Of a DNA stretch of 64,000 nt, positions 45,054 through 52,550 are shown piece by piece. Each line of letters starts with the position of its first letter. The first letter of the stretch is position 1. The notes beneath the pieces are model-generated. The model ran no database searches, was not told the origin of the DNA, and saw only the letters and a program-made list of their open reading frames with translations. The stretch comes from Paenalicyclobacillus macrosporangiidus (GTDB lineage Bacteria > Bacillota > Bacilli > Alicyclobacillales > Alicyclobacillaceae), in assembly GCF_900116805.1 (NCBI RefSeq), contig NZ_FPBV01000007.1, positions 62,001 through 126,000 of the forward strand, written 5' to 3'. Made by a program: the position numbers and the translations under genes.

Positions 45054-46208
45054 GTGCGCCTCGGCTTGTACGTGAATGTGGAGCCGAATCGGACCCGTCC
45101 GTTCGGTGAACAGACCCGCATGTGCGCGGATCTGTGGCGCGTCGGCCAGGCGTACGGTGTCGAGGTGGTGGTCCTCCCGCCCGGTTACGCGCGGCACGGA
45201 CGAGGATTTCTGTACGATCCCGCGAGAGACCGTTGGCAGGCAGGAAAGATCGCCCTCCCCGACGTGGTGCTGCGCCGGTCCGGATCCTTTCGCGCTGCAC
45301 CGGCGCGGGTACGGGAGGACCTCGCGCTGTTTGTCCGCCGGGGTGTTCTGCACACGCTGCCCCGGGCTGTGAGCAACAAGTGGACCTTTTACCGCCTGCT
45401 GACGGGGGATCGGCAGTTGCAGCCATTCGCGCCTTGGACCCGGCTCGCGCACAACGTGCAGGACGTGTACGACGCGCTGCTGCAGGCGCCCGACGTTTAC
45501 GTCAAGCCCCTCGCCGGCGCGCAGGGTATCTCCATCTATCGCGTCCGGCGGAGTGCTGCCGGAGGGGACGTCCGGTGGGAAGAGCGCGTCGTCCCGCGCG
45601 ACGCCAAACCGCACGGCAAGACGTTTCAGCCGTCCACCCGCGTGCGCCAGGCGAGTTTTCAAGATTTCTCATCCTTCCAGTCCTTCTGGCGTCGTACCGG
45701 GCTCGAGCAGTGCCTCGTGCAGGAAACCATCCCGCTTCCGCACACCCGTGACGGCCGGCCTTTCGACTTCCGCTGGCTGGTGCAGTATGTGGACGGCCCC
45801 GACATCATAGCGCGCGTGGCGCGTGTCGGCGCCATCGGATCCGTGACCACCAATATTCACACCGGAGGCCAAGCCATTCTGGCGGAAGAAGCCCTGTCGT
45901 TGGCGGGGCTGTCGCAGCATGCCCAGATCTTGTCGCGTTTGGACGATGTGGCGTTGGCGGTGGCGGAGCGCCTCTGGCAAACGTATGGCGCCTACGCGGA
46001 GGTCGGCGTGGACCTGGGATTGCGATCCGACGGGACACCGGTCGTTTTTGAGGTCAATCCCACGCCCGGGAGGCGAATGCTGAGATCGCTGGACCGGCGT
46101 GTCCGGGAACTGTCACTCGAAGCCCTGGTGGAATATGCTATCAGGGCGACAAGGGTCCATTCACCCGGAAGCACGCGGAAAGGGGAATCCACGGATGAAG
46201 GATGGTGA
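45054..46208 (+). CDS. YheC/YheD-type ATP-grasp ligase 1 (coat-linked)
   Basis: A member of the YheC/YheD ATP-grasp family, proteins of spore formers predicted to ligate amino acids onto a peptide or protein; YheD is located in the B. subtilis spore coat. Of 384 residues, the first 100 form the pre-ATP-grasp part (RLGLYVNVEPNRTRPFGEQT). The ATP-grasp core shows the Lys and glycine loop VYVKPLAGAQGISIYRV, the RPFDFRWLVQY segment, and the metal-binding end VGVDLGLRSDG then VFEVNPTPG. GTG 45054 is chosen because GGAAGGGG lies 5 bases upstream. The next gene overlaps by 14 bases. The substrate cannot be read from the sequence. Confidence 0.88.
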   Translation: MRLGLYVNVEPNRTRPFGEQTRMCADLWRVGQAYGVEVVVLPPGYARHGRGFLYDPARDRWQAGKIALPDVVLRRSGSFRAAPARVREDLALFVRRGVLHTLPRAVSNKWTFYRLLTGDRQLQPFAPWTRLAHNVQDVYDALLQAPDVYVKPLAGAQGISIYRVRRSAAGGDVRWEERVVPRDAKPHGKTFQPSTRVRQASFQDFSSFQSFWRRTGLEQCLVQETIPLPHTRDGRPFDFRWLVQYVDGPDIIARVARVGAIGSVTTNIHTGGQAILAEEALSLAGLSQHAQILSRLDDVALAVAERLWQTYGAYAEVGVDLGLRSDGTPVVFEVNPTPGRRMLRSLDRRVRELSLEALVEYAIRATRVHSPGSTRKGESTDEGW

Positions 46209-47571
46209 CCCGATCTTCATATCGGTTTTCCCAAGTCCCCGGCGGATGATCCGTCTCCATCCTTCCCATGGCAGACTCCTTTCCCTCAGCCCCGGTCAGC
46301 ATGCGTCTGTGACCTGCGGCCTTCGGCGCACGGACGCCGCCGTCTGGCTCGATCCCGGTGTTCCCCCGGACCGCCTGTGGGTGAGCAGCGGGGTATCGCA
46401 ATCTGTGTTCCTGGGATTACCGGTCGACGCGGTCCGCGCCCGGCTGGAGGACGGAACGGTACGCGTCGGGCCGACCATCGGGATCCTGTGCAACCCGGTC
46501 TGGAACGAAAGACGGAAGACCCTGCGGTGGACCAAGCAACTTCCGGTTCTGGAGAAACTCGTGCAGGCAGGGCAGAAGTTAGGTGCCTTGGTCTATATCT
46601 TCGGCATCCAAGACGTCGACTTTGGCCGCGGCACCGTCCGCGCCTTTGTCTTCCAGGACGGTTCGTGGCGTCCGGACCGGATGCCGCTGCCGGACGCGAT
46701 CTACGATCAGGTGGTTTCGCGGAAATTGGAACGCAGCAAGAAATACCAGGACCGGCGGATGCAGCTGAGCCGGATGTACGCCAACCGCATTTTCAACGAC
46801 GGGTTTTTCGACAAGTGGAACGTGCATGAATGGCTCTGGAATGACCGACAGACGCGAGCGCTCGTGCCCTACTCCGAAAAGTACTCGAATTCCCGGCAAG
46901 CCGCCGCCTTCCTGAAGCGCTATCCCGTGACCTTTATCAAACCGGTTCACGGCAGTCTCGGGCTTGGCATCGTCCGGGTGACGCGGGAGGCAGACGGGAC
47001 CTTCCGATACGAAGTTCGGCAGAAGTCTGGCCGGACGCAGAACAAGGTGGGCACCGCGGAGGCGGTGGTCGGCGCGATTCACCGGAGGCTGCAACAAACC
47101 CCGCACGTGCTGCAGGAGGGTGTTCCGGTGGCGCGGTTCCGCGGGCGGCCCTTCGACGTTCGCATCGTCCTGCAACGGGACGGGAGCGGAGAGTGGAAGC
47201 GCACGAAGATGTTCGTGCGGGTCGCGAAGGCGGGGGAGTTCACGGCCAATCTGGCCAGCGGCGGAGAGGCGATGCCGCTCGACACCGTCCTGCGCGAAGC
47301 ATTCGCATCGGAGGAGCGCCGTCACCGCGTCCGCGGACAGGTCCGCCGTGCGTCGGGGTGGGTTGCCAGCGTGATCGAGAGCCAGTGCGGGAAGCCGCTG
47401 GGTGAGCTGGGGGTGGATCTGGCGATTGATGAGTCGGGCAAGGTGTGGGTGCTCGAGGTGAACTCGAAGCCGTGGAAGGCGTCCTCCACCGACAAAGGGC
47501 GGCAGGACCTCGTGGACCTGTCGTTCACCCGTCCGATAGAGTACGCCATTCGATTGGCACAGCAGCGCTAG
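46195..47571 (+). CDS. YheC/YheD-type ATP-grasp ligase 2
   Basis: A second, longer paralogue of 458 residues. About 110 N-terminal residues (MKDGDPIFISVFPSPRRMIR onward) form a domain not present in ligase 1, similar to the N-terminus of longer YheC/YheD proteins. The body repeats the family layout: VGPTIGILCNPVW, the Lys/Gly loop TFIKPVHGSLGLGIVRV, ARFRGRPFDVRIVLQ, and LGVDLAIDESGKVWVLEVNSKPWKA with the Asp, Glu and Asn metal ligands. It starts inside the end of ligase 1 with an AAAGGGG ribosome site, implying one transcript. All core ATP-grasp residues I can judge are intact. Confidence 0.88.
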   Translation: MKDGDPIFISVFPSPRRMIRLHPSHGRLLSLSPGQHASVTCGLRRTDAAVWLDPGVPPDRLWVSSGVSQSVFLGLPVDAVRARLEDGTVRVGPTIGILCNPVWNERRKTLRWTKQLPVLEKLVQAGQKLGALVYIFGIQDVDFGRGTVRAFVFQDGSWRPDRMPLPDAIYDQVVSRKLERSKKYQDRRMQLSRMYANRIFNDGFFDKWNVHEWLWNDRQTRALVPYSEKYSNSRQAAAFLKRYPVTFIKPVHGSLGLGIVRVTREADGTFRYEVRQKSGRTQNKVGTAEAVVGAIHRRLQQTPHVLQEGVPVARFRGRPFDVRIVLQRDGSGEWKRTKMFVRVAKAGEFTANLASGGEAMPLDTVLREAFASEERRHRVRGQVRRASGWVASVIESQCGKPLGELGVDLAIDESGKVWVLEVNSKPWKASSTDKGRQDLVDLSFTRPIEYAIRLAQQR

Positions 47572-47598
47572 ACTGCCGGCAGGAAAGGAGAGGTGGCC

Positions 47599-49062
47599 AT
47601 GGCCTGCTATCTGCTGCACGCCGGGCAGTCGTCTGCGCAGCGACTGCTGCGCCGCGTCGGGCGACTGCGCGAGTACAGGTCGGTATCCGCATTGAGGCCG
47701 GAGGACACGGTCATCCGCTGGGGGGACTCAGCCGAGTCGGATGCCCCCGAGGCCCGGGTGCTCAACCCGCAGAACGCGGTGGCGCGCACGCGATCCCGCT
47801 CCGCGATGGTCCGCTTTCTCAGGCGGGTCGGGGTGCGGGTGTACAGCCGGGACAGGAACGGGGACACGCCGTCTCTCCTGCGCCAATACCGGATTCCGAT
47901 CTTTGACCTGACCCCGTTGGCATGCTTTCGCTCGGACCGCGCCCCCGTGTGGCTGAACCAACGCCTGCGGAACGTTCAGGCGTCCTTTCGCGAGGTGCCG
48001 TTCGATGAGGAGAAGCTGACGGCGCGCGTGTTGCAATTGGCGTGCCGAGCGCTGCATGCCGTCGGGTTGGATCACGGGATGGTGAGCATCGGCATGGCCC
48101 CGCAGGGCGTCTTGTACGTGCTCGACGTCACCCCGAGCCCGGTGTTGATGGGAAGGATGCTCGAACTGTTCAGCCACGCGATTGACCAATACATCGACCG
48201 CGAGGAAGGTGCGGGCCGGTCGACAGAGGCTCCGGTACGGATTGGGACGGACGTCGAGCTCATGCTCCGCAACGCGGCCGGCCGGATGGTGCTTGCCAGC
48301 AAATTCCTTTCGCGCAAAGGGAGAGTGGGGTGCGATGACCGGAGTGTGCAGTTCGACGGCCAACGGCTCCCCCTGATGGAGTTGCGGCCAGAGCCCGATG
48401 CGGACCCGCTCAGGCTGGTCGCGAACCTGCACGCCGTCATGGAGGAGGCCAGTGACCGCATCTCGCGGCCCGGCATTCAATGGCTGGCCGGCAGCATGCC
48501 GTTCCGGCCGTATTGCACGGGTGGGCACATCCATTTCTCGAACGTGCCGTATTCCAGCCACTTCGTGCGCGTCCTCGACAACTACCTGGGCCTGCCCCTG
48601 ATGATGGTCGAAGACCCGAAGACAGGCCGGCTGAGGCGGACGCGGTACGGGTTTCTAGGGGACGTTCGACAAAAGGATCACGGGGGCTTCGAATACCGCA
48701 CGCCGGCGAGCTTCGTCGTGAGCCCGGAGATAACGGCGGCGGCATTCTGCATCGCCTACCTGGTGGCGCAACATCACCGGGATCTCCCGGTGTTCGACCT
48801 GTACGAAGAAAACATTCAGCTGGCGTTCTACCAAGCGCGCAAGGACGTCCTGCTGCCCATTGTGAAGCGCAACCACGCGATTTTGCAGGAGTTGCCCGAG
48901 TACCCGCGATACCGGGAGTACATCGAGCCGCTGTTCGAACTCATTTGGGCCGGCCAAACCTGGGATGAGTCCGTGGACGTGCGCACCGTGTGGGGGATCC
49001 CGGTTCGGCGCCGGAAAGCCGTCCCGCGGACGGCCGTGCGGCGGTCGGCAGCGCATGCCTGA
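47599..49062 (+). CDS. Putative amidoligase (phiEco32-like COOH-NH2 ligase) fused to a degenerate ATP-grasp half
   Basis: A 487-residue protein in two parts. The C-terminal part (about 212-470) is a glutamine-synthetase-fold amidoligase: IGTDVELMLRN, LMELRPEPDADPLRL, YCTGGHIHFSNVP and HGGFEYRTPASFVVS carry the acidic, His and Arg residues expected of the phiEco32-type COOH-NH2 ligases. The N-terminal 190 residues resemble an ATP-grasp flank ([20 protein letters not shown]; then GMVSIGMAPQGVLYVLDVTPSP where active relatives have EVNPTP) but lack the Lys/Gly-loop core, so this half is probably inactive. ATG 47599, 8 bases after AAGGAG, is preferred to GTG 47593. It lies within the ATP-grasp cluster, 27 bases after ligase 2. 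Confidence 0.85.
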   Translation: MACYLLHAGQSSAQRLLRRVGRLREYRSVSALRPEDTVIRWGDSAESDAPEARVLNPQNAVARTRSRSAMVRFLRRVGVRVYSRDRNGDTPSLLRQYRIPIFDLTPLACFRSDRAPVWLNQRLRNVQASFREVPFDEEKLTARVLQLACRALHAVGLDHGMVSIGMAPQGVLYVLDVTPSPVLMGRMLELFSHAIDQYIDREEGAGRSTEAPVRIGTDVELMLRNAAGRMVLASKFLSRKGRVGCDDRSVQFDGQRLPLMELRPEPDADPLRLVANLHAVMEEASDRISRPGIQWLAGSMPFRPYCTGGHIHFSNVPYSSHFVRVLDNYLGLPLMMVEDPKTGRLRRTRYGFLGDVRQKDHGGFEYRTPASFVVSPEITAAAFCIAYLVAQHHRDLPVFDLYEENIQLAFYQARKDVLLPIVKRNHAILQELPEYPRYREYIEPLFELIWAGQTWDESVDVRTVWGIPVRRRKAVPRTAVRRSAAHA

Positions 49063-49118
49063 CCGCGGATGCCTGCATCGGCGCCAGCGGCGGCGATGAG
49101 ACAGGAGGTTGACGACGC

Positions 49119-50396
49119 GTGAGGACACCAGTGAACGGAGAGTTGATCTGGGTGCAGTCCGGCGGCCGTATCACCATGTTCCTGTACATGTCTGCCGCCG
49201 CCGGCATCCCGCGTGCTGCGGGCAGCCGGGCGCGTGTCTCGAACGTGGTGGTGCCGGTGATCCATGCGGTCCCCAAACGCGGCGTCGTGTACCGTCACCC
49301 CACCCGGGTGAGCGTCCATCACGGGGAAATCTCCGCGGGACCTGTCTTTGCCGTCCTGGCAGCCGGAGACGGCGCCTCTTTCAAGGGGAACCGAGGGGAC
49401 TTTCGCGCCATCGCGGCAACCGGCCGTTCCCGCCGCGCGTTCGTCTACGTCTTGCCCGTCGACCGCGTCCGGACAGGGGACTGGTGGGAAGGATACGTTC
49501 GCCTGGGGCCGGGCCGGTGGGTGGCGATCCCGTGCCCTCGGCCGGAGGCGGTGTACAACCGAATCCCCAATCGCATGTTGGAGCGGCATCCCGTCTCCGT
49601 GCACGCGAAACATGCGTTGGAGGAACTGGACATCCCGGCGTTCAACCCAGGGTACTTCGACAAATCGGTCATCTACCAGATCATCCACCAGGCGGGATTG
49701 AATCGTTATCTGCCCGAGTCCGCCACGGACCTTGGGGCGTCGGCACTGCACCGGCTGTTGAGCCGTCACGAAGGGGTGTATCTGAAGCCGACCGGCGGCA
49801 GCATCGGTCACGGCATCATGCGCATTGACCGTCAGGGCCGCGGGTTTCGGCTGGCCGTGTTGAAACACCGCCGGTGCCACGTCTACTGGGCCGACAGCTG
49901 GAAACCCCTGTGGCGCCTCGTCTGCCGGCACCGCCTCCCGGGCCGCTACGTCATCCAGGCGGCCGTTCCCCTCATTCGGTACCAGGGGCGTCCCTGCGAT
50001 TTTCGTGTGTTGCTGCAAAAGCGGGATGGCGGGTGGACGGTGGTCGGCAAAGGGGTGCGGGTGGCCGGGAGCAACACCATCACCACGCACGTGCCCAACG
50101 GCGGCCGCATCGCCAGCGCGTCGGACGTGTTGACGAGTGTGTTCGGAGAGAAGGGGGAGCGCGTGAACCAAGGGGTGGACGACATGGCCATCGCCTGTGC
50201 CGAAGCCATCGACGCACATTACGGGCAGCGGCTCGGAGAGATGTCCATGGACATCGGGGTGGACGCGGGCGGCAGTCCCTGGTTCTTCGAAGCCAATTCG
50301 AAGCCGATGAAGTTCGACGAGCCGGACATCTGGACCCAATCACTCGCCGGCATTCTCGACCACCTGCAGACGCTGGCGCGGCGCACCGCCCGGTGA
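49119..50396 (+). CDS. YheC/YheD-type ATP-grasp ligase 3
   Basis: The third ATP-grasp paralogue, 425 residues. The N-terminal 130 residues are a beta-rich domain unlike those of ligases 1 and 2. The core shows HPVSVHAKHALEEL, FDKSVIYQIIHQAGLNRYLP, the Lys/Gly loop VYLKPTGGSIGHGIMRIDR, RYQGRPCDFRVLLQK, and MSMDIGVDAGGSPWFFEANSKP with the metal-binding residues (Ala in place of the usual Val before Asn). GTG 49119 has ACAGGAGG 10 bases upstream. It ends the cassette, just ahead of miaB. As with its paralogues, the likely chemistry is ATP-driven amide formation; the substrate is unknown. Confidence 0.88.
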   Translation: MRTPVNGELIWVQSGGRITMFLYMSAAAGIPRAAGSRARVSNVVVPVIHAVPKRGVVYRHPTRVSVHHGEISAGPVFAVLAAGDGASFKGNRGDFRAIAATGRSRRAFVYVLPVDRVRTGDWWEGYVRLGPGRWVAIPCPRPEAVYNRIPNRMLERHPVSVHAKHALEELDIPAFNPGYFDKSVIYQIIHQAGLNRYLPESATDLGASALHRLLSRHEGVYLKPTGGSIGHGIMRIDRQGRGFRLAVLKHRRCHVYWADSWKPLWRLVCRHRLPGRYVIQAAVPLIRYQGRPCDFRVLLQKRDGGWTVVGKGVRVAGSNTITTHVPNGGRIASASDVLTSVFGEKGERVNQGVDDMAIACAEAIDAHYGQRLGEMSMDIGVDAGGSPWFFEANSKPMKFDEPDIWTQSLAGILDHLQTLARRTAR

Positions 50397-50508
50397 ACGA
50401 GCCGGGCGCCGGGACAAGCCCTCCCTTTCCGCGTGGCGGAGCGTGAGTATGATATCATGAACGGTAGGCAAGTGCCCCCACGTGGGACGAATTGGCGAGG
50501 TGGAAGTC

Positions 50509-52002
50509 GTGGAGAACTTGATTCATAAATTGCGGCAAGGCCGCCTTCAACCGGGTGCCGGGATCACCTTTGGCACCCACCGCCCGAATCCGGTGGAGCG
50601 CATCCGGTGGGATGCGGCAGCGCTGACCGAAGGCTGCCAGGTGGGCCGCAAACCGTCCGGAGAACCGTACCGGTTCGTCATCAAGACCTACGGCTGTCAA
50701 ATGAACGAACACGACACCGAGATGATGGCCGGGCTGTTGAGTGCGATGGGCTACGAGCCGGCGGGCGCCGACGAAGACGCGGATCTCATCCTGTTCAACA
50801 CCTGCGCCGTGCGGGAGAACGCGGAGGACAAGGTGTTCGGGGAGATCGGCCGGATTCGGCCCCTGAAGTACCGGAATCCGGAGCTCTTGATTGGCCTGTG
50901 CGGCTGCATGGCGCAGGAGCAAGGCGTGCAAAAGATGGTGCTGGAGAAGTTCCCTTGGGTGGACCTCGTCTTCGGCACGCACAACATTCACCGGCTTCCG
51001 CAGCTCGTGACCCGGGCGCGCCACAGCCAGGACACGGTGCTCGAGGTGTGGGACAAAGCGGCCGTCACCGTCGAGGACATCCCGAAGCTGCGGCAGGACC
51101 GCGTGCGGGCGTGGATCAACGTGCAGTACGGCTGCAACAAATTCTGCACCTATTGCATCGTCCCGTACACCCGCGGGGCGGAACGAAGCCGCCTGCCGCA
51201 GGACATCGTCGGCGAGGTGCGGGAGTTGGCCGCCGGCGGGGTGCGCGAAGTGACTCTGCTCGGGCAAAACGTCAATGACTACGGCGTGGACCTCGGGGAT
51301 GTGACCTTCGCGGGGCTTCTCCGCCAGGTCAACGAAGTCCCGGGATTGGCGAGGATCCGGTTCACCACGTCCAATCCGTGGAATTTCACGGACGAACTGA
51401 TTCGGGCGATCGCCGAATGCGACAAGGTGGTGGAACACATCCACCTGCCGGTCCAATCGGGGAACAACCAGGTTTTGAAACGGATGAACCGTAGCCACAG
51501 CCGCGAGTTTTACCTCGCATTGGTGGACAAGATCCGCGCCGCCATCCCTGGTGTGACGCTGACGACCGACATCATTGTCGGCTTCCCCGGGGAGACCGAG
51601 GCCCAGTTCGAAGACACGCTGCGCCTGGTGGAGGAAGTCCAGTTCGACAACGCGTTCACGTTCATCTACTCGCCGCGCGAACACACGCCTGCGGCGAGCT
51701 GGCCGGACGATGTCAGCGAGGCGGAGAAAAAGGAGCGGCTGCAGCGTTTGAATGAGCTCCAAGCGGCCATCAGCCTGCGAAAGAATCGCGCACTCGCCGG
51801 CCAGACGGTCGAGGTGTTGGTGGAAGGCCGCAGCAAGACCAACGCCGACGTGCTGGCCGGCCGGACGCGCACCAACAAACTGGTGTTGTTCCCGGGGCCC
51901 GCGTCGTTGATCGGCCAATTGGTGAACGTGCGCATTGAGCAACCGCAGTCTTGGACGCTCCGCGGCCAGTTGGTGGACGTGCCGCAGGGGGCGTTGGCAT
52001 GA
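50509..52002 (+). CDS. miaB: tRNA-2-methylthio-N6-dimethylallyladenosine synthase MiaB
   Basis: A radical-SAM methylthiotransferase that completes ms2i6A37 in tRNAs reading U-initial codons; MiaA, encoded downstream, makes its substrate. The 497-residue protein has the N-terminal UPF0004 domain with three cluster Cys (YGCQMNEHD, FNTCAVRENAEDK, GCMAQEQG), the radical-SAM CxxxCxxC in GCNKFCTYCIVPYTRG (about 210) and a C-terminal TRAM domain. GTG 50509 is preferred (GAGG 8 bases upstream) to GTG 50482. Its stop overlaps ricA. Confidence 0.96.
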   Translation: MENLIHKLRQGRLQPGAGITFGTHRPNPVERIRWDAAALTEGCQVGRKPSGEPYRFVIKTYGCQMNEHDTEMMAGLLSAMGYEPAGADEDADLILFNTCAVRENAEDKVFGEIGRIRPLKYRNPELLIGLCGCMAQEQGVQKMVLEKFPWVDLVFGTHNIHRLPQLVTRARHSQDTVLEVWDKAAVTVEDIPKLRQDRVRAWINVQYGCNKFCTYCIVPYTRGAERSRLPQDIVGEVRELAAGGVREVTLLGQNVNDYGVDLGDVTFAGLLRQVNEVPGLARIRFTTSNPWNFTDELIRAIAECDKVVEHIHLPVQSGNNQVLKRMNRSHSREFYLALVDKIRAAIPGVTLTTDIIVGFPGETEAQFEDTLRLVEEVQFDNAFTFIYSPREHTPAASWPDDVSEAEKKERLQRLNELQAAISLRKNRALAGQTVEVLVEGRSKTNADVLAGRTRTNKLVLFPGPASLIGQLVNVRIEQPQSWTLRGQLVDVPQGALA

Positions 52003-52424
52003 GCCGGGATGCCCTGCTGCGCAAAGCGGACGAGATCGCGCGGATGATCGGCTGCTCGGACGCTGCCGCACGGTTCTGGCAGGCGCGTGCGAAGATGGAG
52101 AACAACCGCCGGGCCCAGCAACTGTTTGAAACCTTGAAGTTGAAGACCAACAACAGCCTGGGGCTGCAGGCGGTGTTTCCGGCCGATCATCCCCGCGTCC
52201 GCGAGTTGGATGCGGAGATTGCCAAGCTGGAGCATGAGTTGTACGAGATCCCGGTCGCCATGCAGTACAAAGAGGCGCAGGCGGAGCTCAACGAGCTGAT
52301 GCAAGGGGTCGTGCAACTGCTGCTCAACCGGCTGTCGGATCGGGTCCCGGTGGAACGCGGTCCACGCTTGGGTTGCGGCCAGGGACCGAACGGAACCGGG
52401 TGCACCTGCGGGGAACGCGATTGA
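51999..52424 (+). CDS. ricA: RicA (YmcA)/YlbF-family regulator
   Basis: In B. subtilis, RicA (YmcA) with RicF (YlbF) and RicT (YaaT) forms an iron-sulfur complex that assists RNase Y and affects sporulation, biofilm and competence. The 141-residue product is mostly helical, with LLRKADEIARMIGCSDAAAR and LELEHELYEIPVAM-like helices (KLEHELYEIPVAMQYKEAQ). The location after miaB and before mutS equals ymcA. The C-terminus has several cysteines (LGCGQGPNGTGCTCGERD), which recalls the cluster-binding tail of YlbF. It overlaps miaB by 4 bases. Confidence 0.87.
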   Translation: MSRDALLRKADEIARMIGCSDAAARFWQARAKMENNRRAQQLFETLKLKTNNSLGLQAVFPADHPRVRELDAEIAKLEHELYEIPVAMQYKEAQAELNELMQGVVQLLLNRLSDRVPVERGPRLGCGQGPNGTGCTCGERD

Positions 52425-52432
52425 GGGAGCGA

Positions 52433-52523
52433 GGGCCACAGAGGGTGCGGTCCGCGGCGCGGCGTGCTGCCGGTGGCGGCTGACCCCGCTGTGGCCCGTT
52501 CGCATGAGGTTGCTGCGGACCGC
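52433..52523 (+). repeat. Two interlocked inverted repeats ahead of mutS
   Basis: GGGCCACAG (52433-52441) complements CTGTGGCCC (52489-52497), and GCGGTCCGC (52447-52455) complements GCGGACCGC (52515-52523). The arms alternate (A, B, A', B'), so in RNA the two stems would form a pseudoknot or exclude each other. The stretch lies in the 126-base gap between ricA and mutS. Confidence 0.4.
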
Positions 52524-52550
52524 CAGATCCGACGACGGGAGGGTACGGAC

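Noticed and set aside
50426-50453. TTTCCG/TATGAT as a promoter of miaB
   Set aside because: The -35 is weak and the spacing short; miaB could also be read from the upstream cassette.
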